In this document: in pieces, positions 24,386 to 36,124 of the stretch
Layout: every line of letters starts with the position of its first letter
How positions within the stretch are numbered: position 1 is the first letter of the stretch
DNA from: Riptortus pedestris
Taxonomy: Eukaryota > Arthropoda > Insecta > Hemiptera > Alydidae
Length of the DNA stretch: 64,000 nucleotides
Direction of reading: 5' to 3'
Assembly (NCBI GenBank): GCA_019009955.1
Contig: CM032231.1
Location: 38,554,001 to 38,618,000 of the forward strand
Position numbers and translations under genes: made by a program
The notes under the pieces: model-generated
Databases searched by the model: none
Seen by the model: the letters and a program-made list of their open reading frames with translations, nothing else
Told to the model about the DNA's origin: nothing

Positions 24386-24580
24386 GGGAGTACTAGACGG
24401 GAGGATGTTGATCTTGCCAGACTCAGGATCGGCCACACATACCTGACACAGAGGCACTTAATGACAAGGACTGATGACCCTATATGCAAATACTGCAACA
24501 AATACCTAACGATAAAACACAGACGGACAGACAACATTCAACGAAGAAACCTTGACATAGCCCGCGATACTACTAGCTGA
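24386..24580 (+). pseudogene. LINE (jockey-like) ORF2 C-terminal fragment
   Basis: Frame from about 24398: REDVDLARLRIGHTYLTQRH then LMTRTDDPICKYCNKYLTIK and H. LxRLRIGHTxLTxxxLM...DPxCxxC is the conserved post-RNase H region of jockey-type LINEs. Stop at 24578. Confidence 0.78.
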
Positions 24581-25429
24581 CAGTAGCCAATATATTACAC
24601 ACATCTAAAACATAAATATTTACCAATACATATAGAATTAATATACAATAGGCCTACAAAGTACTTACGAAGATTTATAAGGGATAACTTTTATTATATT
24701 CTAAAAGACAAAGTACGGATATGAGAATACATCAGATATTAGAGGAATATTACCCCTACTACATAAATAAAGTATCAAGTTTTACATAAAGGAATTAATA
24801 GATTAATCTAAACAGATGATCGGGCAAATCATCTTTGAGGTGGGCCATAAACCGAATAAATAAAATATTTCAGAGTATGAATAAGAATAATTCACGGGTT
24901 TCAATATATCGAGTGCAGTATGAGCTATAAATTTTCAGCCTTAGTAACGTTATGAATAATGAACGAAGGCAAAGCCTGACTGATAGGTAGCCACGTGCTG
25001 GCATCAATGGCGACAATAGGCGGGGCTAGCCAGGAGGATCATAGAGGAAATGGATATGGGACCGTTCATTTCACTCCATTAGCTCGGCTTTCTATTCATC
25101 TCGGCCATTCTTACACATTTCAATGTAGGGCGACACATAGTTTGGGGTCAAGGAAACCAGCTGACCAGAGGACGACTAAAATACTTATAAGCCTCTGTCT
25201 CTTATATATTCTAAAGTCCGTGGGAACAAGTGGGTGTTGGCTTTCGTGTTTCGTGTCAAAACACTAATTTAGTAAATATTCGTAATGCATTGGAATAGGT
25301 TCTCCAGAATTAGAAAGGTGACGAAAAGACAAGGCATGTATTTTTATATCAAGACTTCAATCAGTAAAATTATACTTCCCGCCTGGGCGTACTATCTTTC
25401 CGTAAGGGATAGGTAACTGGAGGGGACTT
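24581..25429. other. Unassigned sequence between LINE fragment and repeat copy
   Basis: A GC-balanced + frame (24995-25267) has no splice or domain support. Confidence 0.4.
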
Positions 25430-25745
25430 ACAGAATAGAAATTCTAGTTTTGAAGAATAAATGAAAATGAGTTCCTAATCAATCCCTTGTTTGACAATCC
25501 ATGAATAATTCAAATCATGGATAGCATTTATTGTAATTAAATATTATCAATAATGTACATATTTCTCATCAACTACCAATTCATGCACACTTTGCAGAAA
25601 GTTTAGACTTCGTTTAAATAATACATTATATAAATTGAATAATCGAAATGCTTTTATAGTTTGAATTTCTTTTGGAAACAAATAACGAAGTTATTTTCTA
25701 ATTAAAATAAAAAGCAAATGAGGAGGGGAAAGGAATAATTTAATT
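25430..25745 (+). repeat. Partial copy of the CCCGGCTTCGC family body
   Basis: Matches the right palindrome arm (AATAGAAATTCTAGTTTTGA, AATGAAAATGAGTTCCTAAT, TAGCATTTATTGTAATTAAA) and the following body (GGAAACAAATAACGAAGTTA). Here the arm is single, not palindromic. Confidence 0.78.
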
Positions 25746-25751
25746 AGATAG

Positions 25752-25845
25752 TTTGAAATTTCGAAATTCCCGCTCTAACCCCCCTTTAGTTTTGCATGAA
25801 ACGATCAAACAAAAATTGAGTGTTACCAGTCAAGTATATATGTAA
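25752..25845 (+). repeat. HINE-like core fragment
   Basis: GAAATTTCGAAATTCCCGCT, C-run, then TTTTGCATGAAACGATCAAA. Confidence 0.5.
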
Positions 25846-26166
25846 ACATAAAAAAAAAAGTACCGGATAATCTTAACAGTTCATTTATTAGCAAGTTAAT
25901 AGAGATAAATGAGAAAATGCAAAAAACCTTTTTATAAAATAATAAATTAATAAGCAATTTTTGGAATTCCTTCTCTTTTTCAGTTGCCAGAAATTTTATC
26001 TGCCCAGAGCCAAATGCAAAATAAAATTACCCTTGATCATACAATAACAAAAAAAAAAATATATATACACAAATGATTAATTGTAAGCACAGTGGTCTTG
26101 AACAACTATTTATTCAATGTAAATATAATAAGAATAACAAAATTTAAATTTTAAACCAATAAATAA

Positions 26167-26650
26167 AAAAAGTCGGTCACGCAGAAGCTGATCTCGGTTA
26201 ATATTCAAGAAGGAGAATAAGTGTATATAACAATATTTATAGTAAATTTAATTTCCAATAAGCTTGATTCTATACGATGTTTCGATCCGACGTATAGTAA
26301 CGGAGATATTTCGAATTTTCGAAAATCCCCCCTCTAAATCCCCCCTTCCCACTGGTCCGATTTCAGCCATTACCGAACTTGATCTGTCTTTTTACATAAA
26401 GCGTGCGTTTAAATATCGAGTTTGGTTACGGTCAAACAAAAATTGCGACCGCTAAAGTGTTAACAGACTGTAACAGTGTTATATCTGTTGTACCAGTGAA
26501 TAAGTGGTTAAGTCCTCTTACTCACTGGTCGACTTAACCACTTATTCACTGGGGTTACAGATATATATATATAATTGTGAACGGACCTCATTTTTGTCAT
26601 CTCCTAGGTAGGATCGATAGGCATTTGAAGAAATTTTTCGAAAACTAAGT
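26167..26650 (+). mobile_element. HINE-like family copy carrying a hairpin
   Basis: 5' GTCGGTCACGCAGAAGCTGA, deleted straight into CTCGGTTAATATTCAAG. The core is well preserved and a 26483-26562 hairpin sits at the microsatellite position. The 3' terminus is lost after GAAGAAATTTTTCGAAAAC. Confidence 0.8.
26483..26562. repeat. Hairpin: 32-nt arms, 16-nt loop
   Basis: Arms 26483-26514 and 26531-26562. The inner 22 bp (CCAGTGAATAAGTGGTTAAG + TC) pair perfectly; the outer part pairs with mismatches (ATCTGTTGTA / TACAGAT). Confidence 0.88.
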
Positions 26651-27460
26651 GACTATAGTCTCGTCTGAAGTTCCATTATCATTAATCTTTCTTAAAAAAA
26701 TCAACAAAAATAGCCATTTATCTAAAATAGTAATGCAACATTATTAAAAATTGTTATGAAAATTATCAACACTTTCCTTAATGAAAATAAGATTTTCTAA
26801 GGACATTTTTATAATAGATTGTTTGATTCGAAGATTGAATATTCCAATTGGAATTGAATAACCTTTGATCGATAGAATTTGGTATTTTCCGAAAACGGCA
26901 AGTATATAATTAAATGTGATATAATTAAATATTGCGTAATTTCATTTATATTTATTAGAAAGGCTGTAAATTGTGCCAGTTCCAAATGATTGATTAGTTA
27001 TCATTATTATAGGACCTCTACATTTATAAGTCTTATCATTCTGTTATACTTATCTTAATAGGCCGAAGTAGTGAAGGGTTTTCTCAACCTATTGTTTCAA
27101 AACTCGGAGTGATTCTACAGAAATATATTTCAGATAATTATTTATTGATAACTAGAATAATGCAGAGCATTCTTCATGAGTATTATGATTTAGAATATTT
27201 TCTATTTGACTTCTCTTGGAACAATGAATGCTGTGTGTGGAAACCTGGCTTCGAGTTACGGATTTCAACCCGAACCCTGACGTCCACTTAACATCTTCAT
27301 GCAATTGAATAGCCACATTAATAAAGAAGCTGTTAGCTTCCACCAAAGCCATGGGAGGGGGTCTTTCATGGGCTGTTATTATTAGTCAAATTAATAACAA
27401 CTGTCTCAACCATTTAGATCAGCAGCTATTCAAAAAGATTACGAGACAAGAAAAAAAAAA

Positions 27461-27909
27461 GTCCGTCACGCAAGGGCTGCGTTAACAAAGCATATTCACG
27501 TATTTGTATTTATCACAAAATTTAAAAGATCTATGAGAACATTGACATTTAGGCTTGAAATAAAAGGCTTCATAATATGACAGCTTATTGTTAATATGGC
27601 ATGAGTAGGAGTGGGCGTTTACAAATGGCCGAAAACTAATAAATGCAAATATCTCGGTTAATAATCAAGAAAATGAAAAAAAAAAAAAAAAACTTACATA
27701 ACAACATTTATAGAACATTAGATTTGCAATAAGATTGGTTCTATGCCATTTTTCGACCCAACTCATAATAACTGAGATGTTAAGAATTTTAGGAATTCCC
27801 CTTTAACCCCCCACCCCTCCAACTGGTCAAATTTAGGTCATTAACGAACTTCATCTTTAATTTTACAAAAAAACCGTTTAAATATCGAGTTACGGGAAAT
27901 CTCCTAAAA
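27461..27909 (+). mobile_element. HINE-like family copy (module II)
   Basis: GTCCGTCACGCAAGGGCTGC after an A10 run, module II (CATGAGTAGGAGTGGGCGTT), core with C tract, then a deletion from TATCGAGTT directly to ACGGGAAATCTCCTAAAA. Confidence 0.8.
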
Positions 27910-29449
27910 CCTCATTTTGCTTGAATAGTAAAGCAAGAGCACTGACAATAAAACACAACCATATGTCAAAAAACACAATTTGAGTGGATCAATGAAATGT
28001 CAGAAATGCTCGACGTGAACAAGCAGTGCTATTTGCACACATGAAATTATAGCACGCGAATTTGATGGGAAGGACGGACAAATCACAATGTAGTGCTTGT
28101 AAATTTAGCTGATAAACTGACTGAATAAGACGTTTACGGTTATAACTAACATGGAGGGTGATGTTAAGATAACTACCGGTAAGCCATGCTGCATAGATCA
28201 TTCGGAACGTCATCCATAGGTGCAGAATGGTCGTCGGTGGGGAAACATGTCGGAAATCCTTTAATTCTATTCTGCCTGCAAATCCCACAGCAAGAGCTTT
28301 GTGCTATATACATCGTCACAAAAGACACTTTAGCCGCTTCCATGCCCTTTATCTGGAAAGCGGCTTGAGAGCAAAGCACTGTCAGGAGTGTCTCCGCCCT
28401 TCACTCGGCAGCCTGTTATTTCTTTTTGTGGGAACAGTTTCATTTAACAATTCGCAAGCTAACAAACAACAAGAATACTGAAGGGGATCGTGAGAAAGAG
28501 TAAATAAGAATTTGAGCACAGCAAGTAAGTTGAGAATGAGTTTCATTCAGACATTAACGATCTTGGTAAGTGGTGCTAAATAGTTCCTATTAAACAATCA
28601 AAACTATCAGATTTATTGTCAAGTCGTTAATACTATGAACAAAACTCTCATATAACGTCTCCACAAACAATTTGCTGTTGATATTGTTATCTAGTCTTTC
28701 TCAGGAAACTTTTAGTGGTCTACCTTTGTTAGCTTTGCAACTGCCAAATGAAATAATCTTTATCATGGTCTAATACTCAATAGAGTTGGCGTACTTCAGC
28801 AAAAGAGGCAAAATTTCTCAAAATGAGGGAAAAAAAACTTTTAAAAAATATTGATAACGAAAAATAGACTCTCCAAGGGCTCAAATAACGACATGAGTTT
28901 AAATTTGATGACGAACAAATTTTATAATGGCAATTATCTAGAAATCCACATTACTGGTGAACATAAACTAAGTGTATATAAGAAATGACTTGAACTATGG
29001 TGGGGGAATCTACAACGCTCCCCACAACTTAATTCATTATTTAAACATCGAAAATAAGCCTGAACACAACGTTTTTCGCACTAATTACTCATGGTCAAGT
29101 TGATTTAATAAGTATTTAATTTCGACATTTTTATTAACAGAATACTCGATTTAGGCCATCTTTTAGTTTTATGAGAACACTTTGTTTAATTATGATTATT
29201 GTGAGACACGGTGATTTGTTAAAATTCATCAGAAAATGATGCTAATCGTCCATGTGGAGGCGCCTCGCACTGTTAAATAGTCCAATGTATACAACATAGA
29301 AAGAAGTATATTGGCTAGCAGAACATTCACTCACGGCCACCAATACACCTACAACAACTAATCCAAAAGATGGAATTTTTATGGACCTTAAACACTTTTG
29401 AGCTAGTGATTCACATAAAAACCAAAGCATAGGTCGCAATTTATAAAAT
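27910..29449. other. Unassigned sequence
   Basis: Overlapping frames on both strands at 27990-28480 in a more GC-balanced patch; no recognisable protein. The rest is AT-rich. Confidence 0.4.
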
Positions 29450-29620
29450 ATTAATATGGTATTATCAAGATAATACTTAAATCAAAATATTATAGTAATA
29501 ACGTTTTTAATAAGTCAAGACGTTAAGGAAGCCCAATAGAATAGAGGCAGAGGAATTCCAACTGTAGGTGGCGTAAACATTTAATCAACAAAATTGCATT
29601 AACTCTTTTTTTAAACATCA
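29450..29620 (+). repeat. LINE 3'-tail-like segment
   Basis: AATAGAGGCAGAGGAATTCC at 29541 resembles AAAAGAGGAAGCGGCATTCC at 30325, downstream of the LINE stop at 30187. The two look like two copies of one 3' untranslated tail. Confidence 0.5.
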
Positions 29621-29809
29621 CTAGGCTTGTCCATGTTGCTAAGTAAGAAAGAATGACAAACACTCAATGACTACACTTTAAATAGTATTTTTCTATTGGT
29701 CTTTCTTCTTTAGTCAGGTGTAGAGAAAAAAAAGAAAAAAAAAACAGCAAAGATTGCAAATAGCGTATTTGTAGAAAACAACGGCTGCATAAAGGAAACC
29801 ATCCCTGCC

Positions 29810-30189
29810 ATGAGAACAGTGGCCGTGGAAAAATGGCAACGCCGCTGGGACTCTTCAACCAAAGGAAGATGGACGTCACACCAGTTCTTCCCACTTGGCA
29901 ACCGTAGAATGGAGACCACCTGGTACGTTCCAGACTTCTGGACATCTCAGATAATCTCGGGGCATGGAGATTTTAACTCAAAGCTCCATACTATCAATAG
30001 GAAGGAAGATCCTAAATGCAAGTGCGGGGAAGTTGAAGACGCGCGCGCAAATATTACTGGACTGTAACGGAAAGACTAGAATCATCAGGAGCATTCTAAC
30101 TTCTTGAATGGCCTCCAACATCATTGAAAGAACTAGTTGAAAATAAAGACATTTTTACAGCATTTAAGAATTTTACAACTAGTGCATAA
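29810..30189 (+). pseudogene. LINE (R1/jockey-like) ORF2 C-terminal fragment
   Basis: 29810-30067 encodes WQRRWDSSTKGRWTSHQFFP and later FWTSQIISGHGDFNSKLHTI, then CKCGEVEDA, the KGRxT...SGHGxFxxxL...CxCG-ExED pattern that ends R1/jockey polyproteins. After a frameshift, 30109-30189 continues WPPTSLKELVENKDIFTAFK to the natural stop. Confidence 0.8.
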
Positions 30190-30380
30190 AAAAAAAAATA
30201 GTTTTAAACAAGTGTAAAAATAATAAGTCAGGTTTTAATTGTTAAAGACATTAAATAGTATAAAATTAAAATAGTTTACAATTAAGGTCATATTTAGTTT
30301 AAAAGGTATATTGGAACCCCGCAGAAAAGAGGAAGCGGCATTCCAATTTCGGGTTGCCTAAAAGTTTTCCAGATTCACTT
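30190..30380 (+). repeat. LINE 3' untranslated tail
   Basis: Directly follows the LINE stop; ends near GCATTCCAATTTCGGGTTGC, matching the earlier tail copy at 29541-29575. Confidence 0.55.
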
Positions 30381-31239
30381 ATTTTATTAAAGCAAAAGGC
30401 TCGATTTCAGTGCATAGAAACCATCAAGAATGAGCTGCCACAGATTTATTTAAAATTCCGGGAATCAAAATTCAAAAAATAAATTGGATAGTACAGCTTG
30501 TATGAGGGCAGCTTTAAGGTAAAGCGGGGGCAGAGAAGGAAAAAAAGAAAAAAGAGAGAGAGAAGAATCTACATTAATGTTGACAAATAACGGGAAAAAA
30601 TGCAAGCATTTATTTTTACTGCTTGAATTTCAATAATGATATATGATGGTGAATATGAAAGGAGGGAGGCGACAACTAATGTCTATTATACTATCGTTAG
30701 CCCTAGGAATGAAGGAAGGAAATGTGATTCAGAATGAGCAGTGGCAAATGGCCGATAGCGTTATCGGGAGAAACTAAAGCAATAAATCATTGACAGGACT
30801 CCCAAGTCATTAATAATATTCAGAAAACAGGTTCATTGCATCCTTGCCTCCTACTATCTCTCTCACACACACACACACTCTCCCTCTCTGTTCCTAAGTA
30901 ATGGTGGACAACCACAGCTGATCACTCTTATTTCCCACATCCATCAACAACAGGAGATAGCTTTAAGAGCATTTGCTCTCAGGAAACTATGTAGGTCTCC
31001 GGCAAATTGCAGGGACATGAATACATTTGAATAAGAGGTCAAAAAAGAAAAAACAAAAAATACTGAACTTCCAGTCACCCGCACCAATGGGGAGATTGGA
31101 CATGAACGAATGCAAATGTAATGGAAAAGGTACACATGGATCAGTGAACAACATTTTGACTTACATCTACTGAGCCAGTAATGACAGGTTTCATATTCAA
31201 TTTATTATTTATTTATAGAAGATGCCGCTGCATTGAAAT
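30381..31239. other. Unassigned; purine-rich 30520-30570 and (CA)n 30865-30880
   Basis: No gene or repeat family recognised. Confidence 0.5.
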
Positions 31240-31744
31240 TTTAATAATCAATTTTTTTTATCTGACTTGTAACTGAGATATTTCGAATTTTCAATTATAG
31301 CCCTCCATCTCCTATGCTGATATCAGCCATAACCTAATATAATCTATAGATTTAAATATCCCAGTGTGGTGTCGAATAAAAATCAAGTAGTTTAGAACGT
31401 AAAATAATTATTATTATTATTTATTAACGTCCACTTTTTGCAACTAAGGCTAATTGGGACGGGTCATCTACAGGTTACCACCCTTTTCTAGGAAATAAAT
31501 TCCTATTGCCCAGGTGAGAATCGAACACGCCACCTCCAGGTTTACAATGTGAGATTAACGCAAACGCTTTAACTCACATGGCTAACCTGAGCCCCAAAGT
31601 AAAATAAGACAAATATAATAATCTACCTATATACTATATATGTTGTGTTGAACGAACCTCATTTCATCTCCTGGTTAGGAACAATGGATATTTCAAGAGA
31701 CCTCAATAGCTGATCACCCTTGAGGGAAAATCTATTAAAATGCA
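31240..31744 (+). mobile_element. HINE-like copy interrupted by a SINE
   Basis: Core (GAGATATTTCGAATTTTCAA) at 31240-31398, interrupted at 31408-31598 by a SINE with a 9-bp duplication, resuming with TCATTTCATCTCCTGGTTAG and CACCCTTGAGGGAAAATCTA-TTAAAA. Confidence 0.78.
31408..31598 (-). repeat. tRNA-derived SINE with target-site duplication
   Basis: Complete at both ends: tRNA-like head (on -) starting GGGGCTCAGGTTAGCCATGT, tail ending in AATAATAATAAT. Flanked by GTAAAATAA at 31399-31407 and 31599-31607. It has an internal deletion of the central body and is inserted in a HINE-like copy. Confidence 0.9.
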
Positions 31745-31818
31745 AATACAGTAAATATTCGGGTTAAAGAAAAATGCGCAGTAGACTATCTGGAGAATTT
31801 TTTATTTTTTATTTATAT

Positions 31819-32619
31819 AAGGATGTGTCCAAAAAGAGTATGTTTTAGCGCTGAAGTGATTTGGACGGGAGCCCGGGGAGAGGATCGTCGGTTTGTGGAG
31901 TTACAGACACTGGGGACGCATACGCTTTCTGCGTAAGGCCGTATTATAATAATGGTGATTCGATAGGGACTGCGGAGTATCGTACACGCAACGCACCAAG
32001 AGTCGGTAGGATTAGAAAATGGTTCCGGACGACGGCAAAAATTCAAAAATGGTCGTCCTTGTTCAGTACGCGATCAGGAAACAATCGAAGAAATCGAGGT
32101 GTTCTTGACCGCTCAAGTAGATAGGGACCGTTCTTGCGATATGCTGCAAAACCTTTTGGGTCCATATTGTAGGAGTTGCAAGGTTTCGACTCAAGAACAG
32201 GGTTCCTATGAGACAGGGCCACTTGCCGGACATAAAATCAAAAAATTTAAGCTGTTAACGAATTATTCATGAATAAGGTAATTTCAAATAGAGGTAACAT
32301 CCACTGGCCTCCCAGATGCCCATTTGACTATTTCGTTTGGAGACACCTTAAACGTAAGGTTTATGAGAATAATCCACCTAACGCAATTGAAACAAAACAT
32401 CAGGTCAGAAAAGGTCTACGTATAACGTGTGTTATAACCAATCTTCGTTCCAGGCAGAAGAGTGCCGGCAGCGTAACGGCCTCCATTTGGATAACATTAT
32501 CTTTTCGAAATAATTTTCCATTTGCTATTCTAATAATCAAAAATAAAAACATTACTTAATTGATAGTAGTTTTTGTTTTATTAAACTAACAAGTACCCAA
32601 TACTCATTTTGGACACCTT
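31819..32619 (+). mobile_element. Mariner-like (DUF4817/DDE) element, degraded
   Basis: Left end AAGGATGTGTCCAAAAAGAG and right-end complement AAGGTGTCCAAAATGAGTAT form short imperfect TIRs. Internally 31945-32011 encodes RPYYNNGDSIGTAEYRT (DUF4817 type) and 32290-32400 encodes GNIHWPPRCPFDYFVWRHLK, the degraded version of the family's WPPRSPDLTPxDFFLWG. The core between them is deleted. It is related at protein level to the element at 61086 but a different family (different TIRs). Confidence 0.75.
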
Positions 32620-33960
32620 GTCGTTGTGAAGAGAAGTACGGTATTCGTGCAGACATTAGTACACTTACAATAAAATGTAAAATTTGAGCGTTTTTGTATC
32701 AGTTCGAAGTACTGTTAAAGAAATCGTGCAAAAAAACTTGTAGAAGGTGATATCTTTCAAAATAGTCTTAAAGTGTACCATAACTCGTACGTACTAGATG
32801 AAATAATGAGATATATGTCATTTATTTTTTTATTTATTAGTGAAAACCACCAAATCTGCCACAAGTAACTCCTTATTCGGTGGAGATTACGTACAATGTT
32901 ATCACAATCCTGCTTTAAATGAGAACACAACTTCACAATAATAGTATTTACTTTTGGACTTCTGAAGTCCGGGTCCGATGCTAATCCACAAAAAAAAAGC
33001 TGGAAATAAATAGAGTGACTCGTGGCTCTCTCAAATTTCTACCAAGACAGTGTTGACAATGAGAGAGGGGTGGGGTGAACGCAAGGTGTGAGTCAGCAAG
33101 AGGAGAATGCCTGGGAGGGGAACGGATATCCGGGCCTGCGCAGGAGGGACAATAGCATCGGCAACCACTGGGTCAAACACATCCGTCTGTAGTGGCTTTC
33201 TACCTTTGTCCGCTAGGTTCGCCCGTTGCCTGTCACTCACAACTGTCAGCCAGTCTCTCCTGCTTGGGGATATCTTTACAAGCCAGCAAAGGTGTTTTGG
33301 CAGATTGGGCTCATTTACCAGCCCCAGAAATGTAGCTTTGATCTATACCTATTCCTTTTTGAAAAGTGAACTCCCATCTCAGGTTTACATCTGCCGTGGG
33401 ACTACTGCATATATTCTTCCAAAATTGTTGAGAATTAGTTTATTGTTTCATCATTACTCATACTGATGTCATGTCCTCCACACCTTTCAAACTAATGTGT
33501 TTAGTGGCACCCAAAGGAACCTTTACAACAGGAGATAATCAGTGGAGCATAGGACCATTTTGATTTGAGGGGATTTGCTGCTGAAAATGTCTCAGAGCTA
33601 TCATGATCCCAAGACTGCCGTGCGCCATCGAGAAGATATCAATTAACTTGGTACAATAAAAAGGAGCATCCTCCAAAACCTCATCCTCATAATTTGTTAG
33701 AGGAACAAGACGAAAATCGAGGCCACATCTCCACAAAACTTAGATGAGAGATTTTCGAACAGGGTAATTTCAAGCGACAAACAATGAGTATAAGTTCAAA
33801 GAATTGTTACCTCGCGACCAAGTGGAAAAATTTTACTTCTTCGGTATTTAAAGAAATAGTTGATATACCTATAACATAATTTAACAATTTCGAAACTCCT
33901 TGTTTAGTGAACACCATGTTTTTGTTGTTGTTTCTTTTGGGAAAATATAAGCCAATTCGT
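32620..33960. other. Unassigned; GC-rich patch 33055-33270
   Basis: Frames of 119 codons (+) and 69 codons (-) overlap here. Dinucleotide content is higher in CpG than the neighbours. No domain; an untranslated exon is possible. Confidence 0.4.
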
Positions 33961-33969
33961 TGCATTATT

Positions 33970-34178
33970 TGGGGCTCAGGTTGGCAATGTGAGTTAAAGT
34001 GTTGATCTTAATCTCACATGGTAAACCTGGCCAAAGGAATTTATTTAGTGACGGAATTCATTAAATAAAATCCTTAGTCCCACTTTGGCTAGAAAAGGGT
34101 GGTAACCTGTAGATAACCCGCCCCAATTAGCCTTAGTTGCAAAAAGTGGACGTTAATAAATAATTAAATTAAATCCTT
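33970..34178 (+). repeat. tRNA-derived SINE with target-site duplication
   Basis: GGGGCTCAGGTTGGCAATGT head (B-box segment deleted), body GGAATTTATTTAGTGACGGA, tail TTAATAAATAATTAAATT. Flanked by TGCATTATT at 33961-33969 and 34179-34187. Confidence 0.9.
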
Positions 34179-34326
34179 TGCATTATTAATCAGCATATCG
34201 GTGTCTTGTAGGCACTGCGTGTTTAGTCTACCTTAATCGCCTGGATTAAGTACATTTCGACGCGGTAACTCTGGCTTTCCGCACTCTCCCCCCCCCCCCC
34301 ACCCGCATCCCACAAAATACTCTTAA

Positions 34327-34526
34327 TTTAGCAGATTTCCCGCAAGAAGTCATTCGCGATGAGTGTTATGACGCGATTAACAAAAAAAAAAAATAAATAA
34401 ATAAACCCCTCTCCCACTGGTCCGATTTTAGCCATTAACGAACATGATCTTTCTTTTTACAGAAAGCGATTAAACACCGAGTTTGGTGACGATTAAATAA
34501 AAATTGCGACCGCTAGAGTGTTAACA

Positions 34527-34567
<41 letters not shown>
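34327..34567. repeat. HINE-like fragments, opposite orientations, plus (TA)n
   Basis: 34327-34380 is a - strand 3' end (TTAGCAGATTTCCCGCAAGA). 34404-34530 is a + strand core (CCCACTGGTCCGATTTTAGC to GCGACCGCTAGAGTGTTAAC), followed by (AT)n to 34567. Confidence 0.65.
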
Positions 34568-34569
<2 letters not shown>

Positions 34570-34619
34570 TAGCTCAGATACCCGGCTTCGCTCGGGAATT
34601 TATTTGAGGCTGGATGGTG

Positions 34620-35608
34620 ATGTTTATTATAGATGATATTTAATTGTAATAAATGCTTCCCATGATTATGGTTTGAATTATTGAAAAACGGTGAGACAAA
34701 AAGTGTAGAGAGATAGATTAGGAACACATTTTCATTTATCCTTCAAAAATAAAATTTCTATTCTATTAATCCCCAAAAGTTATCCTTCAGGGTTGGCTAT
34801 TTCGTAAAATCATTACGTTATGGAGAGAAGTGTAATTGTACACATTGAAGTCTTACTATCAAAATACTACCATTAGTCAGTCAAGAATGATTTCCCGGGC
34901 ATCGCCGGGTATCTGTGCTAGCTCAGATACCCGGCTTCGCCCGGGAATTCATTTGAGGCTGAATGCTGATAGTATTTTTTAGCAGGCTTTACATTGCACA
35001 ATATTTTGACATTTACCCGTCCCAGTGTTTAGGATTGATACCCGTCGTTGCCGTGGATTTGCTAATAATAGAATATTTGTTCGATAAGGCTTCATTGTCT
35101 TCGATATTTAAATATAAAAATACCGAAGACTGTGAAGCCTTATCGAACAAATAGTTCTATTATTAGCAAATCCACGGCAACGACGGGTATCAATCCTAAT
35201 CACTGGGACGGGTAAATGTCAAAATATTGTGTAATGTAAAGCCTGCTAAAAAATACTATCAGCATTCAGCCTCAAATGAATTCCCGGGCGAAGCCGGGTA
35301 TCTGAGCTAGCACAGATACCCGGCGATGCCCGGGAAATCATTCTTGACTGACTAATGGTAGTATTTTGATAGTAAGACTTCAATGTGTACAATTACACTT
35401 CTCTCCATAACGTAATGATTTTACGAAATAGCCAACCCTGAAGGATAACTTTTGGGGATTAATAGAATAGAAATTTTATTTTTGAAGGATAAATGAAAAT
35501 GTGTTCCTAATCTATCTCTCTACACTTTTTGTCTCACCGTTTTTCAATAATTCAAACCATAATCATGGGAAGCATTTATTACAATTAAATATCATCTATA
35601 ATAAACAT
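34620..35608. repeat. Near-perfect ~990-bp palindrome, almost no spacer
   Basis: Arms 34620-35109 and 35118-35608 are reverse complements. I count roughly six differences by eye (for example GTGTTTAGG/GTGATTAGG, GAATATTTG/GAACTATTTG). The centre is TTTAAATATAAAAA at 35107-35120. Both arms contain CAGATACCCGGCTTCGCCCG and TTACCCGTCCCAGTG. The short frame 34963-35154 spans the centre and is not a gene. Confidence 0.93.
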
Positions 35609-36124
35609 ATTTCCTTTCAAAAGCCAATCCGAGCTCACATAGTTTAGGCAAAGTTTTGCACGTAAGATTATATTTGTATTAGTGAATCTCACTGGAAATC
35701 GCTTCCAGTAATGCCAGACGGGAAATAAGGAAACTCAATTAACGTGTAAGGCTCCCGTCATCTTCCGTTTCCGCATGGGACTTCTCAACATTCTTCTACT
35801 TATATTATTGATGCAAAACATTATTTTATAATTTATCTACCGGATGGAATTAAATAATAGTGGCACCCTGAAAATATCATATCGAGTTTAAACGCATATT
35901 GTTTTTTGTCATAATGACATTACCATTAACGTTTAATTGTTATTATATTAAATATTTGTTTCAATAACATCAAGGTAGATTATACAAATTAAATAATGGA
36001 AATGCTCTTATTGTTTATATTTCTATTGGAAATAAATAACAAAGTTATTAGGAGGGGGTGACGAAGATTTATTACCTCACTAATCCGAATCATACTTTGA
36101 ACTATCATATAAAACATAACATCA

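Noticed and set aside
33107..33466. 119-codon + frame
   Set aside because: GC-rich patch produces long frames on both strands; no recognisable protein or splice sites.
34963..35154. 63-codon frame at the palindrome
   Set aside because: It crosses the palindrome centre and lies in a repeat; no codon or domain support.
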